Below, in pieces: positions 5,684 to 9,189 of a DNA stretch of 9,189 nt. Each line of letters starts with the position of its first letter. Position 1 is the first letter of the stretch. The stretch is from Rickettsiales bacterium. Lineage in GTDB: Bacteria > Pseudomonadota > Alphaproteobacteria > Rickettsiales > UBA1997. The notes below the pieces were generated by a model. The model was not told where the DNA came from. It saw nothing but the letters and a program-made list of their open reading frames with translations, and did not search any database. Where the stretch lies: positions 1-9,189 of the forward strand of contig CANDYP010000050.1 of the NCBI GenBank assembly GCA_947425005.1. Reading direction: 5' to 3'. The position numbers were made by a program, and so were the translations under genes.

Positions 5684-6576
5684 AGGGGTGTCGTGTCAAA
5701 AGCCACCACCTTGACCCGCTGTTTTCTCGGCAGCACGATAAGCACTCCGGCCAGAATTATCAAGGATCCAAGCACTATCCAGACGTCAATTATTTCACCA
5801 AAAGCGAAGTAAGAAATGATGGCGGTGAAGATTAAACGCGTGAAGTCGAAGGGTTGGACGTAAGAAAGATCAGCCTTGGAGTAAGCGCTGGAAATAAAAA
5901 TGTGGAGTAAATTGGAAACTAATCCGAGCAAAGCAAACCACAGCAAATTGTGGAAATCGATGAATTGTAAGTGAGGGAGGGCGAAGGGGATGGAGCAGAC
6001 CAGCATCACGAAGGACATGTAAGCGACGATGGTTTGGGGCTTTTCGGTTTTGGTCATGACTTTGATGACGATGTTGGAAGCGACCCACAAAATCACTGAA
6101 GCGAAGGAGTAAAAATAAGCGTTGTTAAACTCTTTGAAGCCGGGGCGCAAAATTACTAAAATGCCTACAAAGCCAACCAGGCTGGCGATCCAGGTGTGTG
6201 ACTTCACTTTTTCTTTCAAGAAAATTACGGCGACGACGGTGGTGATGATGGGAATGATGAAGCTGATGGAGACCGCTTCCGACAAAGGCAAGACGGTGAC
6301 GACGTGGAACCACAACATCATCGAGACGAGGCCATTAACGCCGCGGAAGAGGTGGAGGCGAGGTTTTTTGGTGTGGAGAACTTTTTTGTAATTCCGCGCG
6401 ATTTGGGGCAGAAAAAAGAGCAGTCCAAAAAAATTGCGGACCATGACGATGAAGAAGATGTGGAACTCGGCGGAGAGATGGCGCACGAGGGCAATGAGTA
6501 CAGAGGCCAGGAAGCAGGACATGATGGCGTAAACGATGCCCTGGGAGTTGTTGGAGAGTTTGTGGAAGTGGGGCAT
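5680..6576 (-). CDS. DMT-superfamily (EamA) permease
   Basis: 298-residue inner-membrane transporter with about ten hydrophobic helices in two EamA repeats, the layout of the drug/metabolite transporter superfamily. Approximate membrane segments: 13-31, 39-57, 79-96, 100-120, 128-145, 152-172, 182-200, 208-228, 245-259 and 264-283. The conserved LPLSEAVSISFIIPIIT segment (96-112) followed by FLKEKV (119-124) ends the first EamA half. The matching second-half segment is around SYVQPFDFTRLIFTAIISYFAFGE (238-261). The substrate is unknown; family members export amino acids or metabolites, and one rickettsial member imports S-adenosylmethionine, but nothing here singles that out. The gene starts 31 bases after the helicase stop and precedes hemA on the same strand. 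No Shine-Dalgarno sequence is evident. Confidence 0.88.
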   Translation of the reverse strand: MPHFHKLSNNSQGIVYAIMSCFLASVLIALVRHLSAEFHIFFIVMVRNFFGLLFFLPQIARNYKKVLHTKKPRLHLFRGVNGLVSMMLWFHVVTVLPLSEAVSISFIIPIITTVVAVIFLKEKVKSHTWIASLVGFVGILVILRPGFKEFNNAYFYSFASVILWVASNIVIKVMTKTEKPQTIVAYMSFVMLVCSIPFALPHLQFIDFHNLLWFALLGLVSNLLHIFISSAYSKADLSYVQPFDFTRLIFTAIISYFAFGEIIDVWIVLGSLIILAGVLIVLPRKQRVKVVAFDTTPL

Positions 6577-6589
6577 GGAATGTTAATGG

Positions 6590-6611
6590 GGGTTTCTCGT
6601 CACGAACTCAA
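6590..6611. repeat. Dispersed 22-bp repeat, copy 2, over the helicase stop codon
   Basis: Second copy of the sequence at 2864-2885, differing at 2 of 22 positions and in the same orientation relative to its gene. On the minus strand it begins at the TGA stop of the PIF1-like helicase gene and extends into the 31-base gap before eamA. The reading frame relative to the repeat differs from copy 1, so the similarity is not due to protein homology. Confidence 0.6.
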
Positions 6612-7909
6612 TCTGACTCTAAACTTTTGTAAAACTGCACCGCTTCGTGATTCGAAGTGATGCGATTAAAATTAATCGATTCGATGAAAACGCCGCTCAA
6701 AGATCGGGCGCGGGACAAGGCAACGTAAGCTTGGCCCGGGCTAAACACTTCGGAGAGGTCGCAGGAAATTTTGTCCAAAGTTAGGCCCTGAGATTTGTGA
6801 ATCGTGATCGCCCAAGCCAGAATCAACGGCACTTGATTGACTGCGGCCTCAGTGACCATTTCTTTTCTTACCTCGTCGAACTTCTCCACCAGCCATTCTT
6901 CGGGGCCGATGGTCAGGATTTTACCGTTGGTGAATTCCACCAAAGGGAAAGATTTTTTCGGTGAAAAGCCGCGAATGACGCCGAGCGAGCCGTTGATGAT
7001 CCCGTCTTTTTGGTAAGTATTTTTAATCATCATCACCTGGGCGCCGATCTTGAGGCGTAAGGTTTCCGGCGCCAGGCAGTTTCTTTTGATGAATTCGATT
7101 CTTTCCGGAATGCCGCTGTATTCGGCGCTGTGAGAGACTTCCGGGCTGGGAATTTGTTTCAATTCTAGTTCGTTAATTTTTTCAACTTTGTGGTTGTGAG
7201 TGGTTAAAATGGTGGGGCGGATGGCCTGGTTGTGGTCGACGGCCTTGACGCGCGATTCCAGAATTTCTCTGTCTTCAGCGGTCACGATGCCGAAACGTAA
7301 ATCATTTAAAATTCTGACAAATTGTTCGTCGCTTTGGCGGAAGGCCTGCTGCAGCACGAAAGATTTAAAATCTAAGCTTTTCCAAGTGGAGCTGTTGAAG
7401 CAGAAATTGTGATTTTCGCCGAAGCGCACGATGGGTGGTAGCTGCAAAAAATCGCCAAACAAAACCAGCTGGATACCCCCCATGGGTACGTTGTTCTCGC
7501 GTACGGCGCGAAAGGCTTTGTCTAAAATTTCCAGCACATCGGCGGAGATCATCGAGATTTCGTCAATTGCCAAAGCGCGCGTTTGTTTGATGCGGCGTCT
7601 TACTTTGCTTAATTTGGCGCTGAAAAGATTTTCGATGATTTTGTCGATGGGCAGATTGGCCAGACCGATGCCGGCCCAAGAATGAATTGTGGAGCCGCCA
7701 ACGTTAAGCGCAGCGATGCCGGTGCTGGCAGTGACTTCGATTCTGGCCGGAGAATAATTTCTTTTTAAAAAGCTGAGGAGATGCGATTTGCCGGTGCCGG
7801 CGCCACCAGTGACTAAAATATTTTGACCGGCTTCGAAAGCTTGGATGACGGATTTTTGCTGATCGGAGAGGGAATGGAAATCTGCGGTGTTTGTGATGTT
7901 GGAGGTCAT
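6608..7909 (-). CDS. PIF1-like superfamily 1B DNA helicase
   Basis: 433-residue ATP-dependent 5'-3' DNA helicase of the PIF1/RecD group. Motifs in order: Walker A GGAGTGKS (35-42), motif Ia TASTGIAA (60-67), motif II DEISM (116-120), motif III FGDFLQLPP (151-159), motif IV QAFRQ (188-192), a PIF1-signature-like DLRFGIVTAED (203-213), motif V AITIHKSQGLTLD (367-379), and motif VI AYVALSRARS (394-403). Together these cover the complete helicase core with no extra nuclease or C-terminal domain. PIF1 enzymes unwind G-quadruplexes, R-loops and stalled forks; the role here is inferred from the family only. It sits between a DsbA-like gene and an EamA permease on the same strand, with no functional link to either. 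The leader before the ATG is pyrimidine-rich with no Shine-Dalgarno sequence. RecD and TraA relaxase are less likely because of the short length and lack of other domains. Confidence 0.9.
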   Translation of the reverse strand: MTSNITNTADFHSLSDQQKSVIQAFEAGQNILVTGGAGTGKSHLLSFLKRNYSPARIEVTASTGIAALNVGGSTIHSWAGIGLANLPIDKIIENLFSAKLSKVRRRIKQTRALAIDEISMISADVLEILDKAFRAVRENNVPMGGIQLVLFGDFLQLPPIVRFGENHNFCFNSSTWKSLDFKSFVLQQAFRQSDEQFVRILNDLRFGIVTAEDREILESRVKAVDHNQAIRPTILTTHNHKVEKINELELKQIPSPEVSHSAEYSGIPERIEFIKRNCLAPETLRLKIGAQVMMIKNTYQKDGIINGSLGVIRGFSPKKSFPLVEFTNGKILTIGPEEWLVEKFDEVRKEMVTEAAVNQVPLILAWAITIHKSQGLTLDKISCDLSEVFSPGQAYVALSRARSLSGVFIESINFNRITSNHEAVQFYKSLESD

Positions 7910-7969
7910 TTGGGGAGGAAGGGATGCTAAAAAAACTAAACCGTCGGTTGAGCAGAATCGGAGTGTTGA

Positions 7970-8010
7970 ACTCGATCAAGCCCCCCCTGACAAGGGGGGT
8001 TTGATCGAGT
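7970..8010. repeat. Long hairpin downstream of the dsbA-like gene
   Basis: ACTCGATCAA (7970-7979) pairs perfectly with TTGATCGAGT (8001-8010). A G-T pair (7980/8000) then leads into six C-G pairs (7981-7986 with 7994-7999) around a 7-base loop. The resulting 17-bp stem begins 8 bases after the dsbA-like stop codon. Reading on the minus strand, no T-tract follows, so it is not a canonical intrinsic terminator, though it could protect the mRNA 3' end or belong to a dispersed palindromic repeat family. The rest of the 109-base gap before the helicase gene shows nothing clear. Confidence 0.7.
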
Positions 8011-8018
8011 ATTCCTTA

Positions 8019-8888
8019 CTATTTTTTTCTTAAAGCGGCGATTTTTTCTTTGAAAGAAGCGGCGTCAATTGCGCCTGGAATTAATTCTTCACCGATGATG
8101 AAGCCTGGAGTGCCAGTGATTCCGACTGACATGCCCAAGGTGGAATTGTCTTGTAAAATCTTGGCAATTTTTTCTTGGTCAGATTTCAAAACTTTGTCCA
8201 ATTTCGCGCCGTCAATGCCAACAGATTTAGCAATTTTGATGGCTTCGTCTTTGCTGTGAGCGTTTGATTTCATCAAAGCGTCGTGAAATTTTTTGTAAGA
8301 AGATGGGTCAACCATGTTGACTGCGATGGCTACAGTGGACATGTCTTTCGAAGCTTGACCGAGGATGGGATATTCTTTGTAGATGACTCGAACTTTTTTG
8401 TCTTCGTCCAAAACGCTGCTGACAGTTGCTTGTGCTTTTTTGCAGTAGCCGCATGAGTAGTCGAAGAATTCAACGACTGTGACATCGTAACCAGCTGGAG
8501 CGTAGGCAGGATCATTCTTGTTGCTGAAGAGCTCATCCGATTTGGTAGAGATATTTTTTTGAGCATCTTTCAATTGTTCTTCGGCAGCTTTTTTTTGCAT
8601 GTTGTTAACAGAAGCGATGATGGCTTTTGGATTGGCTTCAATCCACTTGGCGAGAACTTTTTCAACATCTTCGACATTTGAAACTTTCATGTCTTTGTCG
8701 AGGCCGCTGGGTTGGATTTCGGTTTGAGCGGCTTGATCTTTTTTGGCGTCAACAACTTCTACTGATTCGCTTTTTTTGCCGAAGAGTGAGTAAGCGCCGC
8801 CAATCACTAGAAGGATTGCAACGATGATGAGGATTGGTTTAACCAAAGAAGGCTTGCTGTTAAAGCTGCCGTTATTCAAAAATGACAT
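8019..8888 (-). CDS. DsbA-family (Com1/ScsC-like) membrane-anchored thiol-disulfide oxidoreductase
   Basis: Counting from the ATG at 8888, 289 residues. A short basic N-terminus is followed by one hydrophobic segment (about 16-33, rich in I, L and V), either a signal anchor or an uncleaved signal peptide that places the rest in the periplasm. Residues of roughly 60-125 form charged helices like the N-terminal helical region of Com1/ScsC-type DsbA proteins, including EANPKAIIASVNNMQKK. The thioredoxin-like domain begins with VTVVEFFDYSCGYCKK. The redox motif is CGYC (146-149), and the cis-proline loop is GTPGFIIG with Thr-Pro at 260-261. The role is formation or isomerisation of disulfides in envelope proteins. 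The frame is open upstream to a TTG at 8993, but that would overlap rnhB and add a non-signal leader, so the ATG at 8888 is preferred. No Shine-Dalgarno sequence at either start. Confidence 0.88.
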   Translation of the reverse strand: MSFLNNGSFNSKPSLVKPILIIVAILLVIGGAYSLFGKKSESVEVVDAKKDQAAQTEIQPSGLDKDMKVSNVEDVEKVLAKWIEANPKAIIASVNNMQKKAAEEQLKDAQKNISTKSDELFSNKNDPAYAPAGYDVTVVEFFDYSCGYCKKAQATVSSVLDEDKKVRVIYKEYPILGQASKDMSTVAIAVNMVDPSSYKKFHDALMKSNAHSKDEAIKIAKSVGIDGAKLDKVLKSDQEKIAKILQDNSTLGMSVGITGTPGFIIGEELIPGAIDAASFKEKIAALRKK

Positions 8889-8964
8889 GAGATCAGGGGT
8901 TGGAATTGTTGAAGATTGGGGAAGATTTTGGGGACGAAACTGAAGAAAACGAGGTTCAAAAAAC

Positions 8965-8993
8965 ATTAAAATTAACAGGCCACTTAAATGCAA
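8965..8993 (-). promoter_or_regulatory. Candidate sigma-70 promoter for the dsbA-like gene
   Basis: On the minus strand TTGCAT (8993-8988) and TTTAAT (8970-8965) are separated by exactly 17 bases. The -10 matches the consensus at five of six positions, the -35 at only three. The spacer holds an imperfect palindrome, TTAA-N2-GGCC-N2-TTAA (8972-8987). Transcription would begin near 8958, about 70 bases before the preferred dsbA ATG. The element overlaps the first bases of rnhB on the other strand. Confidence 0.3.
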
Positions 8994-9189
8994 GAGCAGA
9001 AAACCTACCCCGATTTTTTAATCGAAAATTCTTACGAAAATTTAATTGTTGTAGGCATTGATGAGGCGGGAAGAGGCCCACTTGCTGGTCCCGTGGTGGC
9101 GGCTTGTGTTGTCTTAAATCGAGATGATTACCCTTTGGCAATTAATGATTCGAAAAAATTATCTCAAACTTTGCGCAGAAAAATTTTTG
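8988..9189 (+). CDS. rnhB: Ribonuclease HII, N-terminal part (cut by window edge)
   Basis: The first 67 residues of RNase HII, which nicks RNA in RNA-DNA hybrids and starts removal of single ribonucleotides from DNA. The hallmark GIDEAGRGPLAGPVVAA is at residues 23-39; Asp25 and Glu26 are the first two catalytic acids. The second conserved stretch NDSKKLS is at 53-59. The reading frame is open to the last base of the window, so the 3' part, with the remaining catalytic Asp residues, is missing only because the window ends. The ATG at 8988 leaves about 22 residues before the motif, slightly long but normal. The gene diverges from the dsbA-like gene across about 99 bases; only a weak AGG lies upstream. 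Confidence 0.93.
   Translation, partial: MQEQKTYPDFLIENSYENLIVVGIDEAGRGPLAGPVVAACVVLNRDDYPLAINDSKKLSQTLRRKIF

Noticed and set aside
5587..5835. 82-codon open frame on the plus strand over the inverted repeat and the end of eamA
   Set aside because: It runs through the palindrome and antisense to eamA, with no family signature.
6304..6660. 118-codon open frame on the plus strand across the eamA start and helicase end
   Set aside because: It is antisense to two well-supported genes; its acidic low-complexity sequence is what the complement of membrane-helix codons produces.
7704..7979. 91-codon open frame on the minus strand beginning before the helicase gene
   Set aside because: It overlaps the helicase N-terminus including Walker A in another frame, and its His/Arg/Ser-rich translation matches no family.
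7970..8010. Intrinsic terminator for the dsbA-like gene
   Set aside because: The hairpin is strong but no T-tract follows on the minus strand, so it is listed as a palindromic repeat.
8889..8993. Upstream extension of the dsbA-like gene to the TTG at 8993 (324 residues)
   Set aside because: It would overlap the rnhB start, adds a leader unlike a signal sequence before the hydrophobic anchor, and coincides with a candidate promoter. The ATG at 8888 puts the anchor near the N-terminus as expected.

Overview
The window looks like a piece of chromosome from an alphaproteobacterium, most likely a moderately AT-rich, Rickettsiales- or Holosporales-like lineage. The best clues are a Shemin-pathway 5-aminolevulinate synthase (HemA), an Hda-type DnaA homologue with an N-terminal clamp-binding motif, a Com1/ScsC-like DsbA protein, and gatC and ruvX transcribed divergently. 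The lineage is an inference from gene content; no marker such as 16S rRNA is present. No tRNA, rRNA, CRISPR array, insertion sequence or phage gene was seen, and no gap between genes exceeds about 120 bases.

Layout. Bases 32-2816 (+) hold a tight three-gene set: an M3-family oligoendopeptidase F, a DOT1-like SAM-dependent methyltransferase, and a CsoR/RcnR-family regulator with a lysine-rich N-terminal tail. Facing them on the minus strand are gatC and an hda-like gene (3882 down to 2874). ruvX (+, 3938-4408) diverges from gatC and overlaps the 3' end of hemA (-, 4391-5563) by 18 bases. Upstream of hemA on the same strand are a DMT/EamA permease, a PIF1-like helicase and a membrane-anchored DsbA-family protein. 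At the right edge rnhB (RNase HII, +) starts at 8988 and runs off the window.

How the genes work together. Most are housekeeping genes: glutaminyl/asparaginyl-tRNA amidation (GatC), control of replication initiation (Hda), rRNA maturation (RuvX), haem synthesis (HemA), envelope disulfide chemistry (DsbA-like), DNA unwinding (PIF1) and removal of RNA from DNA (RnhB). They do not form one pathway. The closest thing to a possible new system is the methyltransferase gene 12 bases before a small regulator carrying a histone-H1-like Lys/Val/Ala tail. This could be an enzyme-substrate pair, but that is speculative.

Between the genes there are three clear palindromes (3902-3920, 5591-5683, 7970-8010) and a 22-base repeat that covers the stop codons of two unrelated genes. 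They look like dispersed palindromic or intergenic repeats rather than ordinary terminators, because none is followed by a T-tract in the direction of the gene it follows. Shine-Dalgarno sequences are missing in front of most genes.
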